A stretch of 64,000 bases of DNA from Allobosea sp. (GCF_030695125.1 NZ_JAUYTP010000029.1:124001-188000), one strand, 5' to 3'. Counted from the first letter of the stretch, positions 7,888 through 18,741 are shown. Numbers and translations: made by a program. The notes: a model not told the origin generated them from the letters alone.

Positions 7888-9350
7888 CGCGACTGAAGAC
7901 GAAGACCCTCTCCTCCCTGCCCGCATCAGTCCGCCGCCCTGCCTATGACCGCGCGCGGTTGACGCCGGGCATCGTCCATCTGGGCCTGGGCGCCTTCGCA
8001 CGTGCCCATCTCTGCGAGTACACCGAAGACGCGCTAGAGCTGGAATTCGGCGCCTGGGGCGTCACCGGCGCGAGCCTGCAGCGGCCGGACCAGCGCGACA
8101 GGCTGGCGCCGCAGGACGGGCTCTACACCCTGCTCAAGCGCGCCCCGGCCGGGCCGGACCTGCGCCTCATCGGCTGCCTCGGTGAGGTGGTGGTCGCGCC
8201 GGAGAGCCCGGCAGCGCTGATCGCGCGCATGGCCTCCCCCGACACGCGGATCGTCTCGCTGACGGTCACCGAGAAGGGCTACTGCCACGACCCCGCCACC
8301 GGCCGTCTCAAGGCAGACCATCCCGACATCGTCCACGACCTCGCCCATCCGGACACCCCGCGCTCGGCGGTCGGACTCATCGTCGCCGCCCTGAAGGCCC
8401 GCCGCGCCGCCGGGCTCGGCCCCTTCACGGCGCTGAGCTGCGACAACCTCCCCCATAACGGCGGCGTGTTGCGCGGCCTCGTGCGCGATTTCGCGGCGCT
8501 GAGCGATGATGGCTTGAGCCAATGGATCGAAGCCAACGGCGCCTTCCCGGCGACGATGGTCGACCGCATCGTGCCCGCCACGACCGAGGCCGACATCGCC
8601 GAGGTCGCCAGCCTGATCGGGCTCGAGGACGCAGCCCCCGTGATCGGCGAGCCCTTCCGGCAATGGGCGATCCAGGACGTCTTCGCCGCCGGCCGCCCGG
8701 CCTGGGAGAAGGTCGGCGCGCAGATGGTTTCCGAGGTTGCGCCCTTCGAGTTCATGAAGCTCCGCATGCTCAACGGCGCACATTCCAGCCTCGCCTATCT
8801 CGGCTATCTCGCGGGCCATGAGACGGTCTCAGAGGCCAGCGGCGATCCGGTCTTCGCCCGCTTCCTCGAAGGGCTCTGGGCGCAGATCATCCCGACCGTT
8901 CCCGCGCCGCAGGGTGTCGTCCTCGACGACTATGCGCAGGCGCTGCTTGCCCGCTTCCGCAATCCCGCCATCCGCCATCGCACCTGGCAGATCGCCATGG
9001 ATGGCTCGCAGAAGCTGCCGCAGCGGCTGCTGGGAACGATCCGCGACCGCCTCAAGCAGGACGCCCCGATCGACCATCTCGCGCTCGGTGTCGCGGCCTG
9101 GATGGCCTATGTCTCCGGCACCGACGAAAAGGGCGCGACGATCGACGTCCGCGACCCGCTGGCCGCGACCTTCGCGGAGAAGGCCAGGGCCGCCGGCCGC
9201 GACGCAACGACGCTCAGCCGGTCGCTGTTCGGCATCGAGGCGATCTTCGGCGGCGACCTGCCGCGCGAGCCGCGGTTCACGCAGGCCGTCGAGAGGCATC
9301 TCGCAGCGCTGTTCGACAAGGGCGCGAAGGCGACGGTGGCCGCGCTCTGA
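7884..9350 (+). CDS. uxuB: mannitol dehydrogenase family protein, probable D-fructuronate reductase
   Basis: 488 residues, the length of polyol/mannonate dehydrogenases. The N-terminal NAD-binding domain shows 'IVHLGLGAFARAHLCEYTED', and the substrate domain has the family signature region 'FEFMKLRMLNGAHSSLAYLGY' with the catalytic Lys. UxuB reduces D-fructuronate, the UxaC product, to D-mannonate. The start is TTG 7884, which overlaps the dctM stop by 4 nt; the next ATG lies deep in the protein. Specificity among fructuronate, tagaturonate and mannitol cannot be read from sequence, but uxaC in the operon favours fructuronate. No mannonate dehydratase gene (uxuA) is present here. Confidence 0.88.
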   Translation: MTRLKTKTLSSLPASVRRPAYDRARLTPGIVHLGLGAFARAHLCEYTEDALELEFGAWGVTGASLQRPDQRDRLAPQDGLYTLLKRAPAGPDLRLIGCLGEVVVAPESPAALIARMASPDTRIVSLTVTEKGYCHDPATGRLKADHPDIVHDLAHPDTPRSAVGLIVAALKARRAAGLGPFTALSCDNLPHNGGVLRGLVRDFAALSDDGLSQWIEANGAFPATMVDRIVPATTEADIAEVASLIGLEDAAPVIGEPFRQWAIQDVFAAGRPAWEKVGAQMVSEVAPFEFMKLRMLNGAHSSLAYLGYLAGHETVSEASGDPVFARFLEGLWAQIIPTVPAPQGVVLDDYAQALLARFRNPAIRHRTWQIAMDGSQKLPQRLLGTIRDRLKQDAPIDHLALGVAAWMAYVSGTDEKGATIDVRDPLAATFAEKARAAGRDATTLSRSLFGIEAIFGGDLPREPRFTQAVERHLAALFDKGAKATVAAL

Positions 9351-9405
9351 TCGAGAGCGCGGGGCCCCCCTTGATCCCGCCCGCCCCCTCGCGCCAGATG
9401 CGCGC

Positions 9406-10236
9406 ATGATCCGCGCCGTCCTCCTCACGCTGGCCCTGCTGACGCTCGCCCCGCAGGCCGCGCTGTCGCAGTCGCGCGTCACCGTGCCGAACTTCTGGGA
9501 CCCGCGCATCCGGCTCGACCGGCCCGAGCCCGGCCCGCCCCGCGTCATCCGCTTCCTGACCGACGACGAATACCCGCCGCTGCACTTCGCCGGGCCCGAT
9601 GGCGGCCTGACCGGTTTCTCGGTCGAACTGGCGCGGGCCGCCTGCGAGAAGCTCGGCTGGACCTGCACCGTGCAGGCCCGCCGTTTCGACACGCTGCTAG
9701 ATTCGCTCGCCGAGGGCCGCGGCGACGTTCTGGCCGCGGCGCTGAACCTGACACCGCCGATCCGCGCCCGCTTTGCAGCGAGCCATCTCTATTTTCGCGG
9801 CTCGGCCCGCTTCGCCACCACCCGCGGCAACGCCCAGGCCGAACTCGACACGCGCTCCCTGCAGGGCAAGCGCGTCGCCGTCGTCGCCGGCACGGCGCAT
9901 CAGGCCTATCTCGAGCGACTGCTGCCCTTCGTCCAGCGCCGCGAGGCGGGAAGCCTCGCCGCCGCCGTCACGGCCCTGCGCAGCGGCGACGCCGAATTCG
10001 TCTTCGGTGACGGCGTCGCGCTCTCGCTGCTGCTGGCCGGCAGCGGCGGCGGCGAACTCGCCTTCACCGGCGGGCCCTTCCTCGAAAGCCGCTACTTCGG
10101 CGAGGGCGTCGCCTTCCTCCTGCGCAAGGACGAGGCGCCGCTCAAGCGCTCCCTCGACTACGCGCTGCAATCGCTCTGGGACGACGGCACCTATGCGCGG
10201 CTTTATCTGCGGTTCTTCCCGGTGAGCCCGTTCTGA
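9406..10236 (+). CDS. periplasmic solute-binding protein, family 3
   Basis: 276 residues: Sec signal peptide (1 to about 22, 'QAALSQ'), then a type II periplasmic binding fold of the amino-acid-binding group ('FLTDDEYPPLHFAGPDGGLT', 'GFSVELARAACEKLGWTC', 'LLDSLAEGRGDVLAAAL'). No permease or ATPase gene is adjacent, so it may be an orphan binding protein or a sensor partner. It starts 55 nt after uxuB, so it could be the last gene of that operon. ATG 9406 is the only start that gives a signal peptide in frame. Confidence 0.85.
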   Translation: MIRAVLLTLALLTLAPQAALSQSRVTVPNFWDPRIRLDRPEPGPPRVIRFLTDDEYPPLHFAGPDGGLTGFSVELARAACEKLGWTCTVQARRFDTLLDSLAEGRGDVLAAALNLTPPIRARFAASHLYFRGSARFATTRGNAQAELDTRSLQGKRVAVVAGTAHQAYLERLLPFVQRREAGSLAAAVTALRSGDAEFVFGDGVALSLLLAGSGGGELAFTGGPFLESRYFGEGVAFLLRKDEAPLKRSLDYALQSLWDDGTYARLYLRFFPVSPF

Positions 10237-10293
10237 GTTTCAGCTCGCGGACATGGTCGACGGCAAACGCTCCGACAAACACCATTCCCTCGC

Positions 10294-10398
10294 CGTCATT
10301 CCGGGCGAGCGAAGCGAAGTCCCGGAATCCATCTTGGGGCACCGCGGTTTACGATGGATTCCGGAGCGGCGCTGCTTCGCAGCTTGTCCGGAATGACG
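10294..10398. repeat. palindromic intergenic repeat, family A copy 1
   Basis: A ~105-nt element bounded by CGTCATTCCGG and its complement CCGGAATGACG, with a nested inverted pair CCGGAATCCATC / GATGGATTCCGG inside. A second copy lies at 13549-13654. It fills the gap between two convergent genes and could fold into a long hairpin that ends transcription from both sides. Confidence 0.85.
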
Positions 10399-10419
10399 GG
10401 TGACGCTTCAAGAACGGCG

Positions 10420-11583
10420 TCACCCGCGCTGCGCCGGCGCGTTCGCGCTGAGCGCCTGCTTGGCCACCGCCGCCAGCCAGCCGGATGCCGCCGGCAGGAT
10501 CGCGTCGTTGAAGTCGTAGCGGTCATTGTGCAGTTCGCCGCCGTCGCGCACCGGGCCATTGCCGATCCAGACATAGGCGCCGGGCAGTCGTGCCAGGAAA
10601 TGCGCGAAATCCTCGCCGGTCGTGCTCGCCTTCAGGTCGCGCCGCAGGGTGAGGCCGGCCGCCTCGGCCGCAGCAGCTGCGAGCGCCTCCTCCGGGGCGG
10701 TGTTGACAGTGGCGAGGCCATGCACCGTCTCGACCTCGGCCTCCATCTCGAAGGTCGCGGCGATGTGGCTCGCGATCGCGCGGATGCGCGCCAGCACCCG
10801 CTCGCGCACGGCCGGCACGAAGGTGCGGAAGGTGCCTTCGATGAAGACGCTGGTCGGAATCTGGTTCGAGGCCAGCCCGCCATGCACCTGACCGATCGAC
10901 ACGACGGCCGATTCCATCGGATCGACATTGCGCGAGACGATGGTCTGCAGCGCCACGATGAGATGGCCCATCGCCACGATCGGGTCGCGCGTCGTCTCCG
11001 GCAGCGCCGCATGGCCCGCCGTGCCGTGCAGCGTGATCTTGAAGCGGCCGGGCTCGGACATCACCGGCCCGCGATGCACGGCGATGGTGCCCGCCTCCAG
11101 CCCCGGCCAGTTGTGCAGGGCGAAGATGCGCTCCATCGGGAAGCGCTCGATCACCCCATCGGCGAGCATCGCCTGAGCGCCGCCGGCGCCCTCCTCGGCG
11201 GGCTGGAAGACGAACTGCACCGTCCCGCTCCAGCCCTCGTCGCGGGCGAGCAGCGCGGCCGCGCCCAGCAGCGCCGTGGTGTGCCCGTCATGGCCACAGG
11301 CATGCATGACGTTGAGCGTGCCCGACTTGTACGGCAGATCGTTTGCCTCGAGGATCGGCAGCGCGTCCATGTCGGCGCGAAGCCCAACAGAGCGCTCTGA
11401 GGTGCCGCGCGTGAGTGTCGCCACCACGCCGTGACCGCCAACCCCGGCGGTGAACGGCACGCCCAGCTCCGCGAGCTTCTCCTGCACGAAGCCGCTCGTC
11501 TCCTTCTCCTCGCGGCCCAGTTCCGGATGGGCGTGGAGATGGCGTCGCCAGGCGGTGAGTTCGGCGTACAGATCGGGATCCAA
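10420..11583 (-). CDS. M20 family amidohydrolase (hippurate hydrolase-like)
   Basis: 387 residues of the M20D peptidase/amidohydrolase group, zinc/manganese enzymes that cleave N-acyl amino acids. Metal-binding motifs are visible: '[11 protein letters not shown]', '[13 protein letters not shown]' and '[11 protein letters not shown]', with the bacterial dimerisation domain in the middle. The likely start is TTG at 11583, preceded by GAGAGG at a good distance; the frame is open to an ATG at 11643 but that extension is not family-like. It is divergent from lysS. The natural substrate is unknown. Confidence 0.9.
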   Translation of the reverse strand: MDPDLYAELTAWRRHLHAHPELGREEKETSGFVQEKLAELGVPFTAGVGGHGVVATLTRGTSERSVGLRADMDALPILEANDLPYKSGTLNVMHACGHDGHTTALLGAAALLARDEGWSGTVQFVFQPAEEGAGGAQAMLADGVIERFPMERIFALHNWPGLEAGTIAVHRGPVMSEPGRFKITLHGTAGHAALPETTRDPIVAMGHLIVALQTIVSRNVDPMESAVVSIGQVHGGLASNQIPTSVFIEGTFRTFVPAVRERVLARIRAIASHIAATFEMEAEVETVHGLATVNTAPEEALAAAAAEAAGLTLRRDLKASTTGEDFAHFLARLPGAYVWIGNGPVRDGGELHNDRYDFNDAILPAASGWLAAVAKQALSANAPAQRG

Positions 11584-11660
11584 GGCGGTCGTCCTCTCGA
11601 GGCTCAAGGCCGAGCAACCTATACCCGCCGTGCGGTTCCACAACCGCTCTCAACGCATCG

Positions 11661-11736
11661 CGTCATTCTCGGGCGAAGCGCAGCGCAGACCCGAGAATCT
11701 CTTGCAGGAGATGCTCGGGTCGAGCCCGAGCATGAA
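11661..11736. repeat. palindromic intergenic repeat, family B copy 1
   Basis: Starts with CGTCATTCTCGGG and its complementary arm CCCGAGAAT, followed by a second hairpin ATGCTCGGGTCGAGCCCGAG and CATGA. The same two-hairpin unit recurs at 29872-29969, inverted at 32063-32170, and as a diverged copy inside phnI at 43102-43196. It lies about 100 nt upstream of lysS. Confidence 0.8.
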
Positions 11737-11832
11737 GTGCCTCCCATCCGACGCATTGACGCCCCCCTTCGCAATCTGCGAAAGCCCGTCCCTCGCATTT
11801 TCGCGCAGAAGCTGGAGAGGACACCACCCGAC

Positions 11833-13539
11833 ATGCCCGTTTTCGACCCCGCCCTTGTGGACGCCGCCCAGCGTTCGGCCGCCTGGCCGTTCGAGGAAGC
11901 TCGCAAGCTCGTCGCGCGGATCGAGAAATCGGGCAAGAAGGAGGTCATCTTCGAGACCGGCTACGGCCCCTCGGGCCTGCCCCATATCGGCACCTTCGGC
12001 GAGGTCGCGCGCACCTCGATGGTCCGCCACGCCTTTGAGGTGCTGACCGACGGCGCCATCCCCACCCGCCTGATCGCCTTCTCCGACGACATGGACGGGC
12101 TGCGCAAGGTGCCCGACAACGTCCCCAACAAGGAGCTGCTCGCCGCCAATCTCGGCAAGCCGCTGACCGAGGTGCCGGACCCCTTCGGCACACACGACTC
12201 ATTCGGCCGGCACAACAATGCGCGATTGCGCGCCTTCCTCGACCAGTTCGGCTTCGATTACGAGTTCAAGTCGTCCACCGACAGCTACCGCGCTGGCGAG
12301 TTCGACGCGACGCTGCTGAAGATGCTGGCGCGCTACGACGCGGTGATGAAGATCATGCTGCCGACGCTGCGCGAGGAGCGCGCGGCGACCTATTCGCCCT
12401 TCCTGCCGATCCATCCCGTGACGCGCGTCGTCATGCAGGTGCCGATCGAGGCGCGCGACGTCGAAGCCGGCACCATCACCTGGACCGACCCCGCCACGGG
12501 TGAGCGCTTCGTCACGCCCGTCACCGGCGGCCATGTCAAGCTGCAGTGGAAGCCCGATTGGGCGATGCGCTGGGTCGCGCTCGGCATCGACTACGAGATG
12601 GCCGGCAAGGATTTGATCGACTCGGTCAAGGTCTCCTCACAGATCGCGCGCGCGCTCGATGCCCAGCCGCCCGAGGGCTTCAACTACGAGCTCTTCCTCG
12701 ACGATCTCGGCCAGAAGATCTCGAAGTCCAAGGGCAACGGCCTGACCATCGAGCAATGGCTCGAATACGGCCCGCCCGAAAGCCTCGCGCTCTACATGTT
12801 CCAGCGCCCGCGCGAGGCCAAGAAGCTGCATTTCGACGTCATCCCGCGCGCGGTCGACGAATACCTGCAGTTCCTCGGTGGCTATGAGCGGCAGGACTGG
12901 AAGAACCGGCTCGGCAACCCGGTCTGGCATCTCCACCACGGCGAGCCGCCGCAGCCCGAGATCATCGCCACCGGCGAAGGCGACAACGTCTCGCGCGCGC
13001 AGGTCACCTTCGGCCTGCTGATGAACCTCGTTGCCGTCGCCAACTCCGAGGACAAGGCGGTGCTCTGGGGCTTCCTCCAGCGTTATGCGCCGGGCATCTC
13101 GCCCCAGACGCATCCGCGGCTCGACGCGCTGGTGGGCTACGCGATCGCCTATTTCCGCGACTTCGTGAAGCCGGCGAAGAACTACCGCCTCGCCGACGAA
13201 ACCGAGGTGGCGGCCTTCACCGCGCTCGACGCCGCCATCGCCGCCCTGCCGGCGGATGCGACCGCCGAGATGGTGCAGGACACGGCGCTCGACGTCGCCC
13301 GCGCCATCCCGCGCTACCAGAACCTCACCGCCAAGAACGCCACGCCCGAGCGGCCCGGCGTCTCCGGCGACTGGTGGAAGGCGATCTACCAGGTGATGTT
13401 CGGCGAGGAGCAAGGCCCCCGCTTCGGCTCCTTCGCCGCGATCTACGGCCTCGCCAACACCCGCGCTTTGATCGCCAAAGCGCTGGCCGGCGGGCTGGTT
13501 GAGGAACACGCGGCGTTTGTCGAGGCGCGGAAGGGCTGA
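11833..13539 (+). CDS. lysS: lysine--tRNA ligase, class I
   Basis: 568 residues. It is the class I (archaeal-type, LysK) enzyme that charges tRNA-Lys, not the usual class II LysRS. HIGH-like motif 'PHIGTFGE' near residue 50 and KMSKS-like 'KISKSKGN' near residue 300 define the Rossmann catalytic core. Class I LysRS is standard in alphaproteobacteria. ATG 11833 gives the family start '[20 protein letters not shown]'; the longer open frame upstream crosses a palindromic repeat and is rejected. Confidence 0.95.
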   Translation: MPVFDPALVDAAQRSAAWPFEEARKLVARIEKSGKKEVIFETGYGPSGLPHIGTFGEVARTSMVRHAFEVLTDGAIPTRLIAFSDDMDGLRKVPDNVPNKELLAANLGKPLTEVPDPFGTHDSFGRHNNARLRAFLDQFGFDYEFKSSTDSYRAGEFDATLLKMLARYDAVMKIMLPTLREERAATYSPFLPIHPVTRVVMQVPIEARDVEAGTITWTDPATGERFVTPVTGGHVKLQWKPDWAMRWVALGIDYEMAGKDLIDSVKVSSQIARALDAQPPEGFNYELFLDDLGQKISKSKGNGLTIEQWLEYGPPESLALYMFQRPREAKKLHFDVIPRAVDEYLQFLGGYERQDWKNRLGNPVWHLHHGEPPQPEIIATGEGDNVSRAQVTFGLLMNLVAVANSEDKAVLWGFLQRYAPGISPQTHPRLDALVGYAIAYFRDFVKPAKNYRLADETEVAAFTALDAAIAALPADATAEMVQDTALDVARAIPRYQNLTAKNATPERPGVSGDWWKAIYQVMFGEEQGPRFGSFAAIYGLANTRALIAKALAGGLVEEHAAFVEARKG

Positions 13540-13548
13540 CACCCGTCC

Positions 13549-13654
13549 CGTCATTCCGGACAAGCGGCGCAGCCGCGCAGATCCGGAATCCATCTTAGGG
13601 CGGACAGTTCTACGATGGATTCCGGCGCTCCGCTTCGCTGCGGCCGGAATGACG
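13549..13654. repeat. palindromic intergenic repeat, family A copy 2
   Basis: Same architecture as 10294-10398: outer arms CGTCATTCCGG / CCGGAATGACG and inner arms CCGGAATCCATC / GATGGATTCCGG. Length ~106 nt. It fills the lysS-nitroreductase gap. Confidence 0.85.
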
Positions 13655-13675
13655 ACTTTGAAGGGACAGTATGTG

Positions 13676-14356
13676 ATGACACCCGCCCAAGCCGTCGAGC
13701 ACGCCATCACCTCCCGCCGCGCCATCCGCGCCTTCCTGCCGACGCCGGTCGATCCCGCGCTGCGGCACCGGCTGATCGAGGTCGCGTCACGCGCGCCAAG
13801 CGGCACCAACATGCAGCCCTGGAAGCTCCGAGTGATCGGCCCCCAAGTGCGGGCACGGCTGGAAAGCGCCCTGCTGGCCGCGCTGGACGATCCCGGCTTC
13901 GTCCAGTCCGAGGAGTACCGCTACTATCCCGAGACCTTCCGCGAGCCCTATCAGTCGCGCCGCCGCAAGGTCGGCTGGGATCTCTACGGCCTGCTCGGCG
14001 TCGCCAAGGGTGATGTCGCCGGCATGAAGCGCCAGAGCGCCGCCAATCTGCGTTTCTTCGACGCGCCGGTCGCGCTGATGCTGACGGTCGACCGCGATCT
14101 CGAGATCGGCTCCTGGATCGATCTCGGCATGTTCCTGCAGAGCCTGCTGATCGCGGCGCAGGGGCATGGCCTGCAATCCTGCCCGCAGGCGATCTTCGCG
14201 CGCTTCCACCCCGTCGTCCGGCGCGAACTCGCCATTCCCGAAAGCGAGGTCGTGGTCTGCGGCATCGCCATCGGGCACGCCGACCCCGACGCCCCGCAGA
14301 ACGGCCTCATCTCTGAGCGCGAGCCGGTCGAGGGCTTCACGACCTGGCTTGATTAG
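13676..14356 (+). CDS. nitroreductase family protein
   Basis: 226 residues of the FMN-dependent nitroreductase fold. 'ITSRRAIRAFLPTPVD' and 'ASRAPSGTNMQPWKLRVI' form the usual N-terminal FMN phosphate and isoalloxazine contacts, and 'VVVCGIAIGHADPDAPQN' is the conserved C-terminal region. It reduces nitro or quinone compounds with NAD(P)H; the physiological substrate is unknown. AAGGGA lies 10 nt before ATG 13676. An ATG at 13671 is followed immediately by a stop. Confidence 0.9.
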   Translation: MTPAQAVEHAITSRRAIRAFLPTPVDPALRHRLIEVASRAPSGTNMQPWKLRVIGPQVRARLESALLAALDDPGFVQSEEYRYYPETFREPYQSRRRKVGWDLYGLLGVAKGDVAGMKRQSAANLRFFDAPVALMLTVDRDLEIGSWIDLGMFLQSLLIAAQGHGLQSCPQAIFARFHPVVRRELAIPESEVVVCGIAIGHADPDAPQNGLISEREPVEGFTTWLD

Positions 14357-14366
14357 CTAGAAGCCG

Positions 14367-14393
14367 CCGGCAGCCTTTACGCGGGCTGGCCGG
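14367..14393. terminator. possible bidirectional terminator between nitroreductase and DUF808 genes
   Basis: Arms CCGGCAGCC (14367-14375) and GGCTGGCCGG (14384-14393) pair with one bulged base around an 8-nt loop. It overlaps the DUF808 stop codon and lies between two convergent genes. No long T-run is visible, so the call is tentative. Confidence 0.4.
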
Positions 14394-15342
14394 TCTTGCT
14401 CATGCCCTTCATGATGGGCTGCACGACATAGTGCATCGCCACGATCGCGATGCCGCCAACGACCAGCCCGAACACCGCCGAGAACACCGCGCCCGTCAGC
14501 CATTGCAGGACACCGCCCAGCGGCAGCATCGCTCCGGCGGCAACCGCGAGCCCATGGCTGGCATGGCCAATTGCCGTCAGCCCGAACTCTTCCAGCCCGT
14601 GGATGATGATGCCGCCGCCGACCCAGAGCATCGCCGCCGTGCCGACCGCGCTGAGCCCACTGAGGAAATACGGCATGCCGAGAACCAGGCCGCGGCCGAA
14701 CCAGCGAACCGGCGCGAAACGCTGCTGGGCCAGCGCCAGACCGATATCGTCGGCCTTCACGATCAGCGCCACCGCGCCATAGACCAGGACGGTGATGCCG
14801 ATGCCGACCACGGCCAGGACGACGGCCTGCATCTGGAACGAGGATGTCGACACCGTCGACAGCGTGATCGCCATGATCTCGGCCGAAAGAATGAAATCGG
14901 TCTTGATCGCGCCCGCGATCTTCTGCTCCTCGAGCAGCTTGGGATCGAGCACGGCCTTGCCGGCCTCTTCCGGGGCCGCCGCATGCGGCACGACCAGTTC
15001 CAGGATCTTCTCGGCGCCCTCATAGCAAAGATAGACGCCGCCCGCCATCAGCAGCGGCGTGATCAGCCAGGGCGCAACAAGCGCCAGGATCAGTGCGCCC
15101 GGCAGCAGGAAGAGCAGCTTGTTCTTCAGAGAGCCGAGCGCGATCTTCCAGATGATCGGCAATTCGCGGGCGGCGGCAAAGCCCACCGCATAGCGTGGCG
15201 TCACCGCCGCATCGTCGATGACGATACCGGCCGCCTTGGTGCCGGCCTTGGTCGCCTGAGCGACAACATCATCGACGGAGGACGCCGCGACCTTGGCGAT
15301 CCCGGCGATGTCATCGAGCAGCGCGAACAATCCCGAAGCCAC
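14377..15342 (-). CDS. DUF808 family membrane protein
   Basis: 321 residues matching the DUF808 (YedI-like) inner-membrane family. The conserved start 'MASGLFALLDDIAGIAK' and the block 'DDAAVTPRYAVGFAAARELP' are visible, followed by about five to six hydrophobic segments. Function is unknown in the family. The start is GTG 15342, supported by GGAG 8 nt upstream and by the family N terminus; the longer frame to 15636 overlaps the thiolase gene and is not coding. Confidence 0.9.
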   Translation of the reverse strand: MASGLFALLDDIAGIAKVAASSVDDVVAQATKAGTKAAGIVIDDAAVTPRYAVGFAAARELPIIWKIALGSLKNKLLFLLPGALILALVAPWLITPLLMAGGVYLCYEGAEKILELVVPHAAAPEEAGKAVLDPKLLEEQKIAGAIKTDFILSAEIMAITLSTVSTSSFQMQAVVLAVVGIGITVLVYGAVALIVKADDIGLALAQQRFAPVRWFGRGLVLGMPYFLSGLSAVGTAAMLWVGGGIIIHGLEEFGLTAIGHASHGLAVAAGAMLPLGGVLQWLTGAVFSAVFGLVVGGIAIVAMHYVVQPIMKGMSKTGQPA

Positions 15343-15425
15343 GTGTCGTCTCCATGGTGAAAGGCGGCGCAGCGGATCTTCCGTCGCACCGCACCGCCAG
15401 TAAGACGCGGCAGCGACGGTTTGGT

Positions 15426-16613
15426 TCAACCCTGATTGATCTCGAACAGCCCAGCACAACCCATGCCGCCGGCGACGCACATCGTCACCACCGCATAACG
15501 CGCCTTGCGGCGGCGCCCTTCCAGCAGCGCATGACCGACCAGGCGGGCCCCGCTCATGCCGAATGGATGGCCGATCGCGATCGCCCCGCCATTGACGTTG
15601 ACCTTGTCGGGATCGATGCCCAGCCTGTCGCGGCAATAGAGCGACTGCGAGGCGAAGGCCTCGTTCAGCTCCCAGAGATCGATATCGGACACGCTCAGTC
15701 CGTTGCGCTCCAGCAGGCGCGGCACCGCAAACACCGGGCCGATGCCCATCTCGTCGGGCGCGCAGCCGGCCGAGGCGAAACCGCGGAAGATGCCCAGCGG
15801 CGACAGGCCACGCCTTGCCGCCTCCGCAGCCGACATCACGACGCTGGCCGAGGCGCCGTCCGAGAGCTGGCTGGCATTGCCGGCGGTGACGAACTGGTCT
15901 TCGCCGCGCACGGGCTTCAGCTTGAGCAGGCCCTCCAGCGTCGTGTCGGCCCGGTTGCCCTCGTCCTTGGACAGCGTCACCGGCTTCTGGCTGACCTCGC
16001 CGGTGGCCTTGTCGGTCACCGCCATCACGGCGCTCATCGGCACGATCTCGTCGTCGAACAGGCCCCGCTCCTGGGCGGCGGCCGTGCGCTGCTGGCTCGC
16101 CAGCGAGAATTCATCCTGGGCCTGCCGCGAGATGCCGTAGCGTTGCGCCACGATGTCGGCGGTCTCGATCATCGTCGTGTAGATCGTCGGCTTGTTGGCG
16201 AGCAGCCAGTCGTTCAGGGCGAGATCGCGCCGCGTCACCGGCTGCACCAGCGAGATCGACTCGACGCCGCCGCCCACCGCGACCGGCACGCCGTCCATCA
16301 CCACCCGCCGCGCCGCATGGGCGATCGCCTCCAGCCCCGAGGCGCAGAAGCGGCTGACGGTGACGCCGGCCGACTGGACGGGAAGCCCCGCGACCAGCGC
16401 GGCATGGCGCGCGACATTGAGCCCCGTCGCGGCCTCCGGATAGCCGCAGCCCATCACCACCTCCTCGACCGCCTCCGGCTCGAGCCCGGCGCGCTCCAGC
16501 GCATGGCGGATCGCATGGGCCGCCATGTCGGCGCCGCGGACCTGGTTGAAGGCCCCGCGATGGGCCTTGCCGATCGGCGTGCGCGCCGTGGAAACGATGA
16601 CGGCTTCGGTCAT
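15426..16613 (-). CDS. fadA: acetyl-CoA acyltransferase (thiolase)
   Basis: 395 residues, normal thiolase length. Catalytic residues are present: nucleophilic Cys90 in '[12 protein letters not shown]', the histidine of '[14 protein letters not shown]', and the C-terminal Cys in '[13 protein letters not shown]'. It cleaves 3-ketoacyl-CoA with CoA in beta-oxidation. It lies 46 nt downstream of the FadB-type gene on the same strand, so the two form a fatty-acid oxidation pair. Confidence 0.92.
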   Translation of the reverse strand: MTEAVIVSTARTPIGKAHRGAFNQVRGADMAAHAIRHALERAGLEPEAVEEVVMGCGYPEAATGLNVARHAALVAGLPVQSAGVTVSRFCASGLEAIAHAARRVVMDGVPVAVGGGVESISLVQPVTRRDLALNDWLLANKPTIYTTMIETADIVAQRYGISRQAQDEFSLASQQRTAAAQERGLFDDEIVPMSAVMAVTDKATGEVSQKPVTLSKDEGNRADTTLEGLLKLKPVRGEDQFVTAGNASQLSDGASASVVMSAAEAARRGLSPLGIFRGFASAGCAPDEMGIGPVFAVPRLLERNGLSVSDIDLWELNEAFASQSLYCRDRLGIDPDKVNVNGGAIAIGHPFGMSGARLVGHALLEGRRRKARYAVVTMCVAGGMGCAGLFEINQG

Positions 16614-16659
16614 GGACGCTTCTTCCCTGCCTTGTGCTGTGAGTGTGTGGATCTGCCGC

Positions 16660-18741
16660 TTAGGCGGATCGCGTCTTCAGATCGGCGAAGCCCTTGCCCT
16701 CGTCCGCCAGCCGGCGCAACAGCGGCGCCGGCTGCAGCGTGGCGTCGCCGGTCTCCGCCGCCTGCGCGTCCAGCCGCGCGACGAGGGTGCCAAGCCCGAC
16801 CGTGTCGGCCCAATGCATCGGGCCCCCGCGCCAGGCCGGCCAGTTGTAGCCGTTGAGCCAGATCACGTCGATGTCGCCGGGGCGCGCCGCAATCCCCTCC
16901 TCCAGAATCCGCGCGCCCTCGTTCACCATCGGGTCGAGCAGCCGCGACAGGATTTCGTCAGCGGTGAGGCTGCGCCGCGTCACGCCCTGTTCCTCAGAAA
17001 TACGGGCGATCAGCGCCTCGACCTCCGGGTCGCGCTGGCCGCTTCGGGCGCCTTCCGGATAGAGGAAATAGCCGCGCCCGGTCTTCTGGCCGAACCAGCC
17101 GGCCTCGCAGATCGCATCCGCCACGGCCGCAGTCTTGCCGCGTGCCTTGCGCGAGCGCCAGCCGATGTCGTTGCCGGCGAGATCGGCCATGGCGCAGGGG
17201 CCCATTTTGAAGCCAAAGCCGGTCAGCGCCGCATCGACCTCGTGCGGCAGCGCGCCCGCGATCAGCAGTCGCTCGGTGGCGCGGGTGCGGGCCTCCAGCA
17301 TGCGGTTGCCTACGAAGCCAAAGCCGTTGCCGACGACGACCGGCACCTTGCCGATCCGGCGCCCCAGCGCCATCGCCGTCACCACCGCATCATCGGCCAC
17401 GCCCTCCGGCCGCACGACCTCGAGCAGCTTCATGACATTGGCGGGGCTGAAGAAGTGCATCCCCAGCACATCCTGCGGGCGCTTCGTCGCCGCCGCGACC
17501 GTGGGGATGTCGAGATAGGACGTATTGCTGGCGAGGATCGCGCCGGGCTTGGCGATGCCATCGAGCGCGCCGAAGATCTGCTGCTTGACGCCCATCTCCT
17601 CGAAGGCCGCTTCGATCACGATGTCGGCGTCGGCGGCGGCCGCGAGACCCACCGCAGGCGTGATCAGCGCCAGGCGCTCCTCGCGCTTTTCGGGCGTCAG
17701 CGAACCGCGCGTGACCGACATCGCGTAGATCGCCGCGACCCGGTTCATGCCGTTGTCGATCTGCGCCTGCTCCTGCTCGATCAGCGTCACCGGGATGCCG
17801 GCATTGGCGAAGCACATGGCGATGCCGCCGCCCATCGTGCCGGCGCCGATCACCGCCGCCTTCGCGATCGCGCGCGGCTTCACTTCGGCGCCGATGCCGG
17901 GCACCCGGGCGATCTCGCGCTCGGCGAAGAAGACATGGCGCAGCGCGGCAGAGCGTGGATCGGCGACGAGCTTCAGGAAGAGCGCCCGCTCTACCGCAAG
18001 CCCCTCCGCGAAGGGCAGCGTGAAGACGCCGCGGACGGCCTCGATCAGCGCCATGGCATTCGGCATCTCGCCCGAACTCTTGGTAGCCGCGAGCGCCTGC
18101 GCCTCGAAGGCCTCGCGATCGGCGGCCGTCAGGCGGCCGGTTCTGTCACACACCCGTTCCGGTGCGCCGCGGGCGGCAAGGTCGCGCGCCAGCGCCACGG
18201 CGGCGGCCACCACATCGCCATCGACCACCTCGTCGACGAGGCGCAAGCTCAGCGCCCGGCTGGCGGCGATCGGCTCGCCCGCCAGCATCAGCGGGAAGGC
18301 CTGTGCCGCCCCGATCAGCCGCGGCAGGCGCTGCGTGCCGCCGGCTCCCGGGATCAGGCCGAGCTTGATCTCCGGCAGACCGAACGAGGCTGAAACCGAG
18401 GCGACGCGGCCATGGCAGGCGAGCGCGACCTCGAGCCCGCCCCCGAGTGCAACACCCTGGATCGCGGCGACGACCGGCTTGCGGCAGGTCTCGATCGCGT
18501 CAAGCACATCGGGAAGAAACGGCGCCACCGGCGGCTTGCCGAACTCGCTGATATCGGCCCCGGCGATGAAGGCGCGGCCGGAAGCCGCGATCACGATCGC
18601 CGTGACATCGGGATCGGCGCCAGCCTCTGCGATGACACGGGCCAGGTCGGCGCGAAGCGCCTGGCCCAGCGCATTGACCGGCGGGTTGTCGATCGTCGCG
18701 ATCGCGATCTCGCCATGGCGGGCGAGCCGGACGGTCTCCAT
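16660..18741 (-). CDS. fadB: bifunctional enoyl-CoA hydratase / 3-hydroxyacyl-CoA dehydrogenase
   Basis: 693 residues. Residues 1 to ~190 form a crotonase domain ('[10 protein letters not shown]', '[10 protein letters not shown]', '[18 protein letters not shown]'). A NAD-binding domain begins near 290 with '[20 protein letters not shown]', and a 3HCDH C-terminal domain follows ('[14 protein letters not shown]'). It hydrates and then oxidises acyl-CoA in beta-oxidation. It forms an operon with the thiolase. It resembles the FadJ/peroxisomal multifunctional type by length, so the symbol is approximate. Confidence 0.9.
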   Translation of the reverse strand: METVRLARHGEIAIATIDNPPVNALGQALRADLARVIAEAGADPDVTAIVIAASGRAFIAGADISEFGKPPVAPFLPDVLDAIETCRKPVVAAIQGVALGGGLEVALACHGRVASVSASFGLPEIKLGLIPGAGGTQRLPRLIGAAQAFPLMLAGEPIAASRALSLRLVDEVVDGDVVAAAVALARDLAARGAPERVCDRTGRLTAADREAFEAQALAATKSSGEMPNAMALIEAVRGVFTLPFAEGLAVERALFLKLVADPRSAALRHVFFAEREIARVPGIGAEVKPRAIAKAAVIGAGTMGGGIAMCFANAGIPVTLIEQEQAQIDNGMNRVAAIYAMSVTRGSLTPEKREERLALITPAVGLAAAADADIVIEAAFEEMGVKQQIFGALDGIAKPGAILASNTSYLDIPTVAAATKRPQDVLGMHFFSPANVMKLLEVVRPEGVADDAVVTAMALGRRIGKVPVVVGNGFGFVGNRMLEARTRATERLLIAGALPHEVDAALTGFGFKMGPCAMADLAGNDIGWRSRKARGKTAAVADAICEAGWFGQKTGRGYFLYPEGARSGQRDPEVEALIARISEEQGVTRRSLTADEILSRLLDPMVNEGARILEEGIAARPGDIDVIWLNGYNWPAWRGGPMHWADTVGLGTLVARLDAQAAETGDATLQPAPLLRRLADEGKGFADLKTRSA

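Noticed and set aside
11431..11832. 134-residue N-terminal extension of LysS
   Set aside because: Runs antisense through the M20 gene start and a repeat; the family N terminus begins at 11833.
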